The translations under genes and the position numbers were made by a program. Of a DNA stretch of 64,000 nucleotides, positions 22,717 through 34,611 are shown piece after piece. The notes beneath the pieces are model-generated. The model was given only the letters and a program-made list of their open reading frames with translations, did no database searches and had not been told where the DNA came from. Numbering within the stretch: position 1 is the first letter of the stretch; every line of letters starts with the position of its first letter. The stretch spans positions 806,001-870,000 of the forward strand of contig JAGFMI010000009.1 in assembly GCA_021030905.1 (NCBI GenBank), read 5' to 3'. The DNA is from Pyrenula massariospora (Eukaryota > Ascomycota > Eurotiomycetes > Pyrenulales > Pyrenulaceae).

Positions 22717-23989
22717 CTACGCAATTGGAATACATGGCGACACTATCGCGTTGTAGCACTCGCGGTAGAAAGTTGCAATGCAACGATAGTAAGGCTCAAA
22801 CGCTTTCGAAAGTATCAGTTCCAAATTACGATCTTCGTCTCGCTGGAGGAGAGCCCCAAACATTGTGCCCATCATCGTGACAATCTCCGCCCACGCGGGC
22901 AACCAGGCCATGTGTTCGAAATCAATCATACAGACATCATAATCTCCAAGGTCATCTGATTCCAGATTGGATTTTGGCCGCACCAGTCTGAAATTGTGGA
23001 ACGCGTTATCCCCTTGGCGGAGTCGGGGTTCTCCGCCTCGCGCAAAGTTGTTGAGTGTGTCCAAGAAGATCGATGCAAAGAGTTTTTGCCGTGGGGAGAA
23101 GTCTTCATCGCCCTTGGGCCAGCGCAAGAGATCCTGCAAAGCACGTATCTCCAAAACATCGGAGAGCTGTTGAAGAAAATCTTTGTAGGAGTCGATGGGT
23201 CCCTTGACCTCTTTGGGATCTCGTCCACACACATATTGACAGCCTGCTGGAAACGATTGGTAATGGATACGGCCGTAGTAAGGTGGATCTGGCGCAGGTA
23301 TTGAACGGAAAAGCTTTATCTGCTCAGCAACCTTACCATATATCTTTTCTTTTGTCTTCATTTCAAGTTCGTCAAAATCATCTTGAAGCATCGTGACGCC
23401 GTCTAAGTATTCCATTACAATGTAGTAATAAGTTGGCAGCTGAGATCGATCTAATCTCCGTTTACGTCGTTCTGGAAGTGTTTCCCCTAGAGGATCTGTC
23501 CCTCGATCAGAGAATGCCGCAAAGATTTTAGGCGTGCGGACTGCATGTTCTTGAAGGAAAATGAGATTTTCGGCTTCCTGAAATTTGTATTAGCGGAAAA
23601 TATGTTATATATTTCTGAATTGCTCAATGATGCTGAACTTCTGGTCGGGGTAGGTGTAAATTTACCTGGGCAAGCTTCATGTGTCGAGAGATTTTGACCG
23701 CATAGACGTCTTTGACTCGATATACGTGGTTGTGGTTCCAATCGTAGGCGTCGCTGAAAAGATAATCATAATAGTCATCTCTACTGACCTTTTCAACGTC
23801 TGCTGCAGTAGGAATATCTGGAAGAGACTTATCTTGGGCGTAATAAGGCCATGGCATCTTTATAACCTCCTCCAGAGATCTCGTGTCTTGAGGATTATAT
23901 CCCCAAGACTGCGGCTGGAGCTTTTTATATTCGTTGATATCATCGGTACCATAATGTTTTCGCATAACCGTTGATTTGTCTTCCAACAT
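22717..23989 (-). CDS. Aminoglycoside-phosphotransferase-like (APH) kinase-fold protein
   Basis: Exons 23989-23666 and 23577-22717 are joined across an 88-bp intron (GTAAAT...TTTCAG) and give 394 residues; the junction reads KLAQ|EAENLIFLQEHAVRTPKIFA, the usual APH turn between the Lys-bearing strand (VYAVKISRHMKLA) and helix. A hinge-like YYYIVMEYLDGVTM follows. The catalytic loop is RQGDNAFHN, with Asp298 and Asn303 in Brenner-motif spacing but Arg in place of the usual His. Asp327 in MIDFEHMAWLPAW is the metal-binding residue. Fungal members of this family are very numerous and mostly of unknown substrate. There is no targeting signal. Fold confident, substrate unknown. Confidence 0.82.
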
Positions 23990-26383
23990 CTTGGTTGAGA
24001 GTCAGAAAAGTTGCATCTGAGTCGATTTGGCTAGTCGAGGACGGTCTGCAGAAATATATATCTGATCTTTGCCTTTTAGTCCGCATTCCGGATAATAAAA
24101 TCTCACCCGGAGTTCACCAAACAAAGGAACCGCAATTGTATTTACTTTTCTTGGTTAGATCCTTTGATGATGTCCGTGGAGTACCACTTCCGCAACCGGT
24201 AATTGCTTTTGGTGGAACAATACAAGCCTTTATCACATTGTCTACCTTTACAACCATTCAGAGAAATTTAGGCGATTTCCATCCACAATGTCTCGTCCAA
24301 TGGCCTCAAAGGAGGGACATCCGATTCACTGAAAATTCCCCGCTTTCCAAGTATCTTCTTCGAGCTTGCCACTTATTGACAACACGAACAAATTCTTTCT
24401 GGATCGCTCTCTCCCTTTGAGTTGCTGAACGAGAGCCAAGACACAAAGCAACCAAAAACAGAAATGCTGTCACTCAGCGTGCCAGATGAGCTGTAATCTC
24501 GGGAAAGTAGGATAGATGTTGGTGGAGGGAGGTGTTGACAGAATTGGTGATGTCTGTCTTAGACTCTATTTCGGTCACACTCAGACTCTTTCTGCTTGTA
24601 GCTCGTTTGAGCGCCGGCATTTATGGGTCTTCATGGATGGAGTGCACAGGCAGCGGAGAGTTCTTTTCGACGTCATGAAAATTAGGAGCGAAAGGCAAAA
24701 GCTTAATGTGGTGAAGCCGACATCTAAAGAATAGTTAGTAAGAACCCTCGATAACTGGAGTGACCATTTATGTATGAATGAGGAGGAGCAGGGAAGCAGT
24801 AAAAGGTGCGGCTCACACGACGAAGGGCGAGCAGAAGAAAGGCGATATAGGGCGAGTTTGGAGCCAAAGTGCAAAGCTTGGCATGCTCCAATTCAAGGTG
24901 ATCCTTGTACACAATTTCTCATATTCAACAAGCAACATTTCCGGTTAATGAACGCATACTAAGTATAAATAAAAAAGAACAAAGCTTCCTCATGTTTCAC
25001 AGTACATATTCAGATGCAATTTTGTAGGGTCGAACTAAATTATACGAAGAGGAGCGGCTTCTCAGATCCACTCTCGCGGATAATAAAAAAATTATACCGT
25101 CAAAATAATATCTGGATTTTACATATAAATAATTTTATATATAATCATGTTATTAGTAAGTATTTTTTATTGATTAAAAGCCTGTCCAGGCGAAATGGCA
25201 GCCAGATTCAGTGAATTTTGATGCTAGTTTTAGCAGGCTCTCCACCAAGCCGGCCCCACCTCTAGTCGCTACTCAGATTCCTTGAAAGAACTTCGAGGGC
25301 CTAGCTGCTTCCCATCCCACCTCACCAAATATCTTTTCCTTATAACGATGCTCATACTGCCCAATCTCGCGTTCGACACATAAATTTGACGAGCAGCCTG
25401 ACTCCACGATGACCTTCCCACATAGTAAACATGCAACACGTTAGCAGAAAAGGGAAGAGGCGCGCTAGGGGGCTTCCAATTCAGTGACCCACTATGGCCT
25501 AAGATAGCTATTCTTTCATCCTAGGTAAATGATTATGACGGCTGGGTTTCACTTGTGCACCTGGGCTCTATGGTGGAAAGCAGTCATAACCGAGCCTGGC
25601 TTCAGACACGAGCCGAACCGGGCCATCCGAAGAAACACTCTGTGATTCTACGATCTGGTTGATTGGGGCCTGAAGAAAGGCAGCCTGGTTGTGCCTGCTC
25701 TTAGTATGGTTCAATGATTCAAGGGCGAAATAGGGTCCGCTAGAGATATTGAACACTATGGGTGATATCCATGTTATGGATGGTAACTCAACATCCATTT
25801 CAATGGTACTGGAGGCAACTGCGTCTAAAGAGCATTGCGAAGTGGGCGATCTTTGGAACCTAGTTAGATCAGGCCTGTCAGCATGTCTGAGTCATGGGGC
25901 GCTTTACTCTTGACTTAAAAACATGAAAGACGCCATTTCTGTTAGTCCATACCTATATGTGCTGCGTTTAAAAAGGTCTCGCATAGGCACATGGACTCGC
26001 CACAATAGTCAAATGCAGCTAATTAACAACGACTCAAATAACGATAATCAGAGCATTAGACTTTTATATCAGTCCCCCAAAGCAACAATCTCTCTATCCC
26101 CGGTTCCAACCTTGCGATGAAGAAGCCCATCACCCTAGCAACTATAAAGTGAGCACCTCAATTTTTAAGCATAAAAAGAAGCCACGTCTTGATGTGTTAA
26201 ATACATCAGATTCCTTATCAGTAGTCGGGGACCAGTAATACGAAGACCAATTTCAAAGTTCTTTTCTATTATCCAATCTATATGCACGATTTTGTTTGCA
26301 AAATAATAGATCAAGCGTCCTATTGAATTTGGCTCACATATGGCTTACAAAATTGCTGATCTGCTTGTAGTCGAAGTAAGCAG
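23990..26383. other. Gene-poor, partly AT-rich stretch of about 2.4 kb
   Basis: The part from about 24960 to 25180 is markedly AT-rich. A minus frame at 25798-25568 (76 codons) reads like protein but has no start context or motif. I see no complete gene. Confidence 0.4.
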
Positions 26384-26647
26384 TTACAAGAAGAAATCCC
26401 TCAAGCTCTCACTCATTCCATCTACTTTGCCCTCCCTCCCTTTCTCAAGGGTAGCTAGTGCTTCCTTGATGGGGACCCGTACCTCCTTCATACCATCAAC
26501 AGGCAAGTCGAGTAACTCTTCCTGTGTCCGGCCCGATACGTTCCCGTCCCATTTTCTCTGCACCAGCAGCAACCCCGTCTTAGCCACATCGTCTCCATCC
26601 ACACACATAAAGAACGTCTTATCCAAACCCTCGACAAAACGCTTCTC
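26384..26647 (-). other. In-frame continuation beyond the stop of the 419-residue gene
   Basis: Immediately after the TAG at 26648-26650 the same frame continues for 87 codons, opening EKRFVEGLDKTFFMCVDGDD and ending LRDFFL before the next stop. The codon use and peptide look genuine and follow on naturally from the upstream protein. It is either the lost C-terminus of a truncated gene, a readthrough extension, or the end of an unrecognised splice form. Confidence 0.5.
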
Positions 26648-27907
26648 CTAGCAAAACCAAGGAAATCGTCTCACAGCCTCATCGTAGCTCCATCCGATCC
26701 TCTCCAGACCCTGTCCAGGGCGCTTGACCAACTCAGGCGCATACACCAACCGCTCTTCGCCAGGCTTCCGTTTCGCAGCGCCAGGATCAATCGACCGAGT
26801 GCCGAAACCGAGCTCCTTGCCGTGCGTGTTGTACTGGAAAACAACGAAGACTGGCTGGGCGCGCACGTCCTCGGACGGCCAGTCGGCATCGCCGTTGGCC
26901 AAGATCAGGAAGCGAGTCTGCAGGCCGTCGTGGCAGGAATACGGGATGCGGATGTGATGGGAGGCGGCGAGGGCTAGTTCCTTCCCAACGTGGCGCAAGT
27001 CTGTCTTAGATGTGCCTGAGCGGCTCACATCCCACGAGGGTAGTTTGACCATCAGAATGCCGTTTTCAACAGGGTCGGCCGTGTCGATGACGAGGATGTG
27101 AGTTTTGTGCAGATATCGGTTCTTTGCGTAGCGCATGGGATGTAGCGTAGTAGCTTGCTGGATAAGCTCTTGGGTGGAGGTCGCGCCCGAGGCAGAGGAT
27201 GCAGGCGTGAGTTTGGCTTGGACGCGGCAGGCAAAGTCCTCTGGTGACTTGTACTTGAACGCCGGCTCCAAGTCGGCAGTGACTTTGTCTTCAGATAGAC
27301 TTGAGTGGATGTATATAGGGATGTAGTAGCCCAGGGGATTGTTTTTGATTGGCGGTGGCGGTCCATCATCGTCATCATTATTGTCACCATCATCTCCATT
27401 ATCAGTATCCTCGCCATCTCCATTATCAGGGTGGAACTCATAACCCTCTTTCTCTTCGGCCCACGAAGAATTCCCGATTTGCAGATTCACTACACTCAAG
27501 CCGGCATCAACAGCCTTGATGCGAAACGAGTCAACATTGCAATTAAGCTCGTCGTCATTCAGCGTTACCAGTATGACTCCCTTGCTTCGCCATTCTTTAT
27601 CGACGGCGGCGATGAAGTATCTGGGCTCAAATGTGTTTTGCCTTCCCAGCTCGAGATGATAGTCAAAGACGGTGCGCAGCGGCTGGCCGACAAAACGCGG
27701 CGTCGAGGCGAGACGCACGCTGGTGTTCCGCTCGTTGCCCGTGTCGATGCACCCAGCCTCACACTCGCGCTCGAGGTCTCCCAACTCTGCGTCGGTCAGG
27801 TCGACGAGAGCATAGAGAGCTGCTGGATGTAAAGTCATAGGCTCATCGTGGTAACGTGCCATTGATGGTGCTCTAGGGGGTAGGGAAAGATCTGGGCTAT
27901 CGGACAT
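26648..27907 (-). CDS. Hypothetical protein with Asp-rich linker
   Basis: The ATG at 27905-27907 starts 419 residues. The N-terminal 150 residues hold a helix around LTDAELGDLEREC and a strand-rich part; residues about 163-185 are an acidic low-complexity linker of Asp, Gly and Asn; the rest includes IYIHSSLSEDKVTADLEP, ILVIDTADPVENGILMVKL, HHIRIPYSCHDGLQTRF and GWSYDEAVRRFPWFC. No signal peptide, TM helix or catalytic motif is recognised. The gene stops at a TAG after which the frame remains coding-like for 87 codons. A GT...AG segment of only 27 bases spans that stop, which is shorter than known fungal introns. Function unknown. Confidence 0.6.
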   Translation of the reverse strand: MSDSPDLSLPPRAPSMARYHDEPMTLHPAALYALVDLTDAELGDLERECEAGCIDTGNERNTSVRLASTPRFVGQPLRTVFDYHLELGRQNTFEPRYFIAAVDKEWRSKGVILVTLNDDELNCNVDSFRIKAVDAGLSVVNLQIGNSSWAEEKEGYEFHPDNGDGEDTDNGDDGDNNDDDDGPPPPIKNNPLGYYIPIYIHSSLSEDKVTADLEPAFKYKSPEDFACRVQAKLTPASSASGATSTQELIQQATTLHPMRYAKNRYLHKTHILVIDTADPVENGILMVKLPSWDVSRSGTSKTDLRHVGKELALAASHHIRIPYSCHDGLQTRFLILANGDADWPSEDVRAQPVFVVFQYNTHGKELGFGTRSIDPGAAKRKPGEERLVYAPELVKRPGQGLERIGWSYDEAVRRFPWFC

Positions 27908-28357
27908 GATTTCTGTCGATCATTAATTGAGTAGTAACATCAAATCTCGTTATTAATGAAAAAAGCCGCAGAACTCAGGTGAGATAGCTTTGATTCATTT
28001 AGAAAGATGTTTGTCTGAGAGAAAAAAAAGGAGGGCTGCAATAAACGCGGGCCGCTGATACTGTAAGTCTTTTCTTGATGGCAGTTAACACAAAGCTATA
28101 GCTGCGATACCCGAGTAGGTACTCAACTACAATAACTAGATTTCTATTCCTCCCTATTGTTATATTATTCTAGCTGATTTAGATTCTATTGCTTCTACGT
28201 GCGGTTTTGCCGTAAGTTAATAACTACTCGAAAAGGATTTATCGGTACTATATCTTATTATTTTAGGAAAAATATATATCAAAATATAACACATAATAAG
28301 AGAACGTACTGCTTTCAATATCTCGTAGCATGAGTTGTATTGGCTAGTATCTCATGC
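27908..28357. other. AT-rich intergenic spacer
   Basis: Bases 28130-28330 are strongly AT-rich with no ORF, as often seen around fungal incompatibility genes. No repeat boundary is visible. Confidence 0.5.
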
Positions 28358-30753
28358 TTAAACGATATACATAGTTTCTTTTCTCATCTCGGGAAGGTCA
28401 ATGTTCTTGTCCATGTACTCGACCACTCCAATTCTCCGATACACCCTTGGGAACATCTGGACTTCTAGCGGATATCCGGCAAGGTGCTCATCTGGAACGG
28501 ATGCCAGGATCAATGCACGCTCATGTCCGCCATCTAAGGAGTACCTTAGCCAAAACACTTTTCGGCCAATTAGCTCAAAGCAGCGCTGCACGCTGTCCAT
28601 ATGGAAAGTCTGCGCATTCTCTCCCACATGCAGATCTGCCAGCAATGTTGACTGATACCCGTGATGTAATTCTCCCAGCGTGACTTCTGCAATCTCACCC
28701 GAGAGGAACAACCACCCGCTTGTCACCTCACCAAACGGATTTTGACCTTTCAAGGTAACGCCTGAGTTGCGTAGTTCAGTCTCGACAAAATAAAACGAGG
28801 TTGATTTCCCGCGATTGAGCCAGGCCACAGCTTGTCCAACGCTGGCCCAGCTCCAGCTCGGTGCAATATAGACTGCGCCATTGTTTCGTTCTGACCCGAC
28901 GGCTTTCCACAACAGCGAGCGGGGAGCAAATCCTGGCTCCATATTCCTGCGAGATAACATCCTGTCTCTACCCGGTACCATTTGCTGGCTAACCCGGCGA
29001 GTGCTGGTAACCAGTCTGATGATCGGGTTATAGATTTCGCTGAATATTCTGAAATGAGGGCACGCCATTCTAGGAGAGGGGTATCTTCTAATGGTGGGCG
29101 AGTGACAACGAGTCCTGGAAGTTGAATGCCAATAGGTCCCTTGGCCCCAGGCGGTGGTGAAGAAAGAGCTGGAGGTACGGACTCGTCTTTCTCCCTATCC
29201 CAAGAATAAGAAGTTATATAGCGCCGTGATGGGAGTAACCACTCTTCGGTAAAACCTGTCAGAAAACCACATTCGCAGTTCAACGCTGTGATACACTCGT
29301 ACACAATCTCGTCTTTGGTAAAATGCAGCACCTTTGTACCAAGTAGACGCTCTTGGAAACACCAGGCTCTCTTAAATAGTGGATAACCGGGATATGTTGC
29401 GGAATTATCAAGGTGTTTCGTAGAGAGATGAGCCTCTGCACCAGGTCCCCATGTGAATGGAGCATGGTTCAGTCCGTGTCTGGCAAATACCTGGAAAGGA
29501 ATCTGGTCTTGGTCTATCCCTGTTATGGTAACGTGTGCGGGCCTTGAGGAAAGAAGGCCTCCATCGCCGTCTACAGCAGCAGTAGCGGCAATGACAATTG
29601 AAGCGTTGTTGTATACTGTACCCATCTTTTCAGCTTCATTTTCCCAGTCTGTTAAATAATCCTGGATGATGCACAGGGAGTCGATCCATAGATACTGGGT
29701 ACCCAGACCACGTGTCATAACGATAGCATCTTGGAAAGTCCTAGGCAGCTTTATCCACGGAATATCAAGTTTCCAACTTTCGATGGTGCTTGTTTTGGAG
29801 ACGAGGTGCTGACTTTTGCCCCAACAATGAGAAAGTGCGACATACGAGCCTGTCAACTCTGACCGCTTGTCGTGGGATTCAATAATACGAATACCGGTCT
29901 TATGTTCTTTCCCTGTGTCAATGACTCGCGTTGGTAATGTGCTTCGAGAGTTTGCTGCTAGTTTCTTGCAGAGAGGATGCATGGAAACACATTCATCGTG
30001 CCATCGTTTAACTAGTCCGGCCACTTCGGCGACACTTGGATGTGTCATCAGGTGCCGTGTTTGGCCGCCATACCATGACCTGGCGCCATTGCTTGGCTGC
30101 TCGAATTTCATCGAAGATCCGATCGTAGGCCAAGGGCAGGGCTGACCTATGGTATGTGCATTGGTATAGGGCCACACTTAGCAAACAAAATACTTACCTG
30201 GTAATGTATAAAATTCAAAACGCGCGACTAGCTCACGTGATACTGCCTCTCGCAAGGGACCAAATATATCCATGCTTTCCTCATCCATAATAACACGGTA
30301 CAGCCAAACACGGAATATGTCTCCTCTACAGAAAACAAAATCCACCTCATTATCCGCGCTTTCTTTCCATGATTCTCCGTTACTTAATCTCATGATTCCT
30401 GTGGTCAGGATACTACAAGATGGACAGCCGTATTCGGCTTGCTTTACCATCTCGTGGAACAATGCTGTAAACTGCCACGAGGTATAATCTATGCGTGAAC
30501 TACCTGCCCAGACTGGTATAGGGTCGCTATCATCGTAGAGACCCTCGCATCTCGCCTGTTGCACATTCTCGCTTCCGGTTCCATGGTTGTGTATGCGGAT
30601 GTCTGGGCGTGGCAGAATGCTATGGGTAGTACCAGGTGAGAGGTTACAGCAAATTGAACAAAAAGACAAGTCCTTTCGAAGGTTTGTATTATATTCATTG
30701 GTGAGATCGACTGGATAAGGTTGTCTGTGGATGATGATATCGGGGGAAGACAT
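28358..30753 (-). CDS. HET-domain (heterokaryon incompatibility) protein, one frame change
   Basis: Exon 1 (30753-30198, ATG giving MSSPDIIIHRQ) and exon 2 (from 30146) are joined by a 51-bp GTAAGT...ATAG intron, restoring LPGQPCPWP. The N-terminal part has a Cys-rich HET prelude (FCSICCNL, YGCPSCSIL). The HET domain follows: YVALSHCWG, LPRTFQDAIVMTRGLG, YLWIDSLCIIQD, YNNASIVIAATAA and RAWCFQERLL. HET proteins trigger cell death after fusion of unlike hyphae. The C-terminal part, recognisable by NNGAVYIAPSWSWASV, lies in a different frame from about 28.94 kb down to 28358. So the gene is either broken once or the assembly has a small error there; I found no intron that would explain it. Confidence 0.8.
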
Positions 30754-31348
30754 AATGATAGCCACATATAGGATGAAGGGATGGAGGTAAGTAATCAGGC
30801 TGAACGCCCATCTTTCTGGCGATAAGAACCTTCGAAGACTTGTATCGTAATGCTCTTTACCATATATTTCAACCTTTTGTAAAATTCTTACGGCTTGAGC
30901 ATTTTAGGTCAAGCGTGGTCAGCAAGTGTGAGACCAATTTCCGCCCCATCCTCAAGAATTGTCTCTCAGGCAGTCAGATCTTGTGACAACCATTTTGCAA
31001 CGGACTGTACGTTTTAGAAATGCTGCATAGAAGGAGAACGGAGAGGAACACCTCCCGGTCGGGGGTGTGACTCACCCTTGCCTAACTGAGAATCGCGCAA
31101 GCTACAGGCGGCGTCACCCTAACTAGGCCCAGAAGCGGGGAGAGGTCAATGCAGATTTTTGGTTTCTTGGCCAATGTCTGTGGATGCCCGTGTAGCTCCA
31201 GCGTCGAGAGTGGCAATTTCCGGTGTCAGGCAGCATATCTCTCTAGCTCTTTGTGATCGGATGAAATCTTCAGCCCCCGCCCCGCATGAAAGCACATTTT
31301 ACGAGAAGAATCTCCTTCCCACAACTCTATACAGACACCGTCGCAATA
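30754..31348. other. Divergent spacer between two HET genes
   Basis: Two HET genes point away from each other across this stretch. No other feature is seen. Confidence 0.4.
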
Positions 31349-33334
31349 ATGGCCACAAACGACTTGTACAAAAAGCTACCTCTGACATTACACGCTCAAG
31401 AGATACGGCTGATCAAGCTTCAGCCCAGTACCGACCCTGGGCCTATCGGGTGCGACTTATGTGTCTTCAATCTAGCCAAGTGCCCACCATATGTCGCATT
31501 GTCTTACACCTGGGGACCAGATGAGACATTTGCATAGATACTTGTCGCCGGGATTCTGGTTCCTATCCGTAGGAGTTTATGGATGTTTCTGGATCAGATG
31601 CGTAGAATCGGCAAACATAATTACTTCTGGATCGATGCGATATGTATAGATCAGTCTAATATTCAGGAGCGAAATCACCAGGTTCAATTGATCCGGAGCA
31701 TCTATAATGAAGCGCAGTTTGTGTTGGTGTGGCTTGGCGAGGAAGACAACCGATCCGACCTTGCAATGAGGCTCCTAAGTCATGCTACTCCTAGATCCCC
31801 ATTCTCGTTGAGACGGTTCGAAACAGACGCTCTCCTAGCATTATGAAGCAAGAATTACTGACGAAGGGTGTGGATTGTACAAGAGATAATGTCTGCCACG
31901 GCCCTTGTCTTTTACTGCGGCGGTAACAGCTGCGACTGGCAACAGTTTGCTGCTTATTTCAAGACATCGACAGACCTTGAATCCCGGAAAATAATTGGAA
32001 ACTATCCACCTGGCAAGGGCATCCTACACAGTTCTGCTGGAGCAATAGTAAGAACAAAACTCGGTCGGTATGGCAGAACATTTTCGTTGGTCACTTTGCT
32101 TTCAATCTTCTGTGACATGGAAAGCACTGATGTCCGAGACAAAGTGTGTGGCCTAGTTGGGCTAGCATCAGATAACCATGGAGTCGAAGTCGATTACTCA
32201 ATTGAGCCCGGAGATCTCTTCGACAGAGTACTAGCCAAAGCTTGGACATCGAAGGACTTGAAGACGTTCAACCAGCGATGGCAGTTTGCCCAAATGCTAT
32301 GGCAAACGTTACAAGTGGATCGTCCGATCAGTGTCAAAGATTCGTCTGGTTATGAAATTCTCATAGGCATTGAGCCGTCGGCGAGCAACCTTGGAGTAGC
32401 CTCTACCCAATGCCTAGACTTTCAACATGTCAATCCTACCCCTTTCCAGGAGCAGACGCCCCCCTTCGCACTTGGTTACCCTTCAGCCTCCTTCGTTCGC
32501 TATCCATCGTCACGCTATTCCAATAGTACCCCTCCGCTGAGTCGAAGCAACTCTGACATTTCAATTGAAACATCCCAAGTCTCTTGGCTTGGTGATTCTG
32601 ACCCGCATGCTGTGAATCAACAGCATCATTTCGCTCCCTTCACAACACAAAACCATGCTTGGGAAGCTGGGCAAGGCTATCAACCTGATAGATTGTTTCA
32701 AACCGGGTCCAAAAGTACTCATCATCAAACTGTTCGCCACGCCTCTCTTCTCGGTCATGATCAAATGTTCTCCAAACCCGATCATATCTCCTCGAGACAG
32801 CTCACTGCATCCAGTTCCTTCAATCCTCAATCTACTAGACAATACGTGTACGACTTAGATTCCAATAACAATTCCGAGGCCGACAGCATCAAGCCTACAG
32901 ATAGACGCACTCTAAGATACTTGGCGCGGAATTCTATAACTTTCCCTGGCTCTCAAGATCACGAGAATCAATCTACAGTCGGTTATTACGATCCGTACTT
33001 CTATACACAAGTGCTGAAAGGTAAGACTACCAGAGATGCTCGGCACAGATTCCCGTAGCATCAGCAGACAGCTCCTAGCGCGCAGAATTCAGACGTTCTG
33101 AGAATGAGTAACACGGAGTCTCAGCTTAGAGTTGCAAGCAGTAACTATCGAGGCCAGCAGTCCGTCAATCTTGGAATACACGGTAGACGGCCTAATTACA
33201 AACTCGTAGGGGATAATCATGAAGACGGGGAGTCGGATGATGATGCGGGGCTTGCTAGAGCACTTCATCGAGCAAAATTGACGACAGTAAGATCAGCAGA
33301 GACTGATGATTATTATAACTATCGCCATTTTTGA
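31349..33334 (+). pseudogene. HET-domain gene, broken
   Basis: One frame on the plus strand carries a recognisable HET protein over about 660 codons from MATNDLYKKLPL. It has CPPYVALSYTWGPDE, HNYFWIDAICIDQSN, AQFVLVWLGEED, RRVWIVQEI and a KVCGLVGLASDNHG block, then a long Ser/Gln/Pro-rich C-terminal region. The frame is interrupted about four times, all by stops and none by a frame change, and looks like a gene silenced fairly recently by point mutation (RIP-like or neutral). It is divergent from the neighbouring HET gene. Confidence 0.8.
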
Positions 33335-34611
33335 TATAGTATGATGAAATTCATTTTCTTCGATCTCTGCGATATGCAAATTGATTTCCTTGACATCGCC
33401 TTGCATCTCATAGCCTGCGAAAAGAAACGAGCCTTGTCTGGCTAGTTTTTTTGATCGCGGCCCCTACCGAGATATATTATGGTAGAGCTTGGAATAGAGG
33501 TAGAAATCTACGCTGTATGAGCCTTGGCAACATATTAGGAGAAAAAGGGTGTATGCTTTTAGGGTCACGTAGTTCGCTATCACGTCGACTTACAGGGTAT
33601 AGAGAATTTCTTGAAACATAACTAACATGATCATCAGAACGTGGGGTTGTGACCTGAAACGACCATTTGCTCTCGAGAGAGCCTAACAGGTTTGTTTTAA
33701 ACTTTATGCTAAGGCCATTGACGACGAGGTTAATTATGTAGTCTTCCAGGGTGAACCTTGACGGTGACGATAAGGAGGTTAGTTAAGGTGCAGGTCAATG
33801 ACGGGAGGTCCTTATGCAGAGTCTAGGGACTGGTGTCGGAGAAGATGGTGTGAAAGAGGAGAGATTAGTCTAACAATTAAGGCCGTGGTCCAGTGTGATC
33901 CAGAGAGGAGGAATGAAGGTTGGGGGCGAGACTGTGGCACTAGTTAACGATGAGCCTCAGGTAGGCGTCGCGCGACGCAGCTGACCGATTCCTGAAACAG
34001 GGTGAAAGAGAGGCAATTTTTGCTGTCTTGGCTAGAGATCGCGTAATTCATATTATCTGCCGCTCTTACTCTCCTGCTATTAATATCATTATTTTGCTCG
34101 TGAGACGCCTTACAACTGTATCGGCTCCCTTTCCTCGCCTTGCCTGTCTCCTGTTCGAGGCAATACTAAGCATATTTATTGATTTTGAAGCCATCTCTCT
34201 TCAACTAGCTCGCTTCCTAAAAGCCAATCCTATGGCTGCGCGCGCGAACATGGACCTTTTTCTGACCTTCACATGTAGGAGAAATTTCGTAGGAAAAGCA
34301 CCCAGAGCCGAGCTGTATTAGTACATCTGCCTCCATCTTTCTACATGAAGTCTAAGAACATCATTTGCTGGTCTGAATGCACAATGACATAGGTGTTGTG
34401 GTGTTCCTAACACCACAACCGCCGCTAACATTGTCCCTCCCGTGTTTGCCCATGGGGTAAATTGAAGCGAAAAAAGCAATATACATGCATCTATTCTGCG
34501 GGGTAGATAAATATACAAACCCTGCTCTCTTGTCCAATCTAGCTATCGTCCCTCTCTTATCCATCTTGTGTTACAAACGAAACGAAGTCCCTTACAAAAT
34601 CTGTCTTCAAT
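33335..34611. other. Intergenic upstream of the repeat-peptide gene
   Basis: No supported gene. It contains a 14-bp perfect palindrome (33965-33978). The last 110 bases hold an AT-rich GATAAATATACAAA stretch near 34506 and a pyrimidine-rich leader (about 34520-34570), which is a normal fungal promoter layout for the gene at 34612. Confidence 0.45.
33965..33978. repeat. 14-bp perfect palindrome
   Basis: GCGTCGCGCGACGC is its own reverse complement. It is very CpG-rich in a moderately AT-rich spacer; a dimeric factor site is possible but not shown. Confidence 0.7.
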
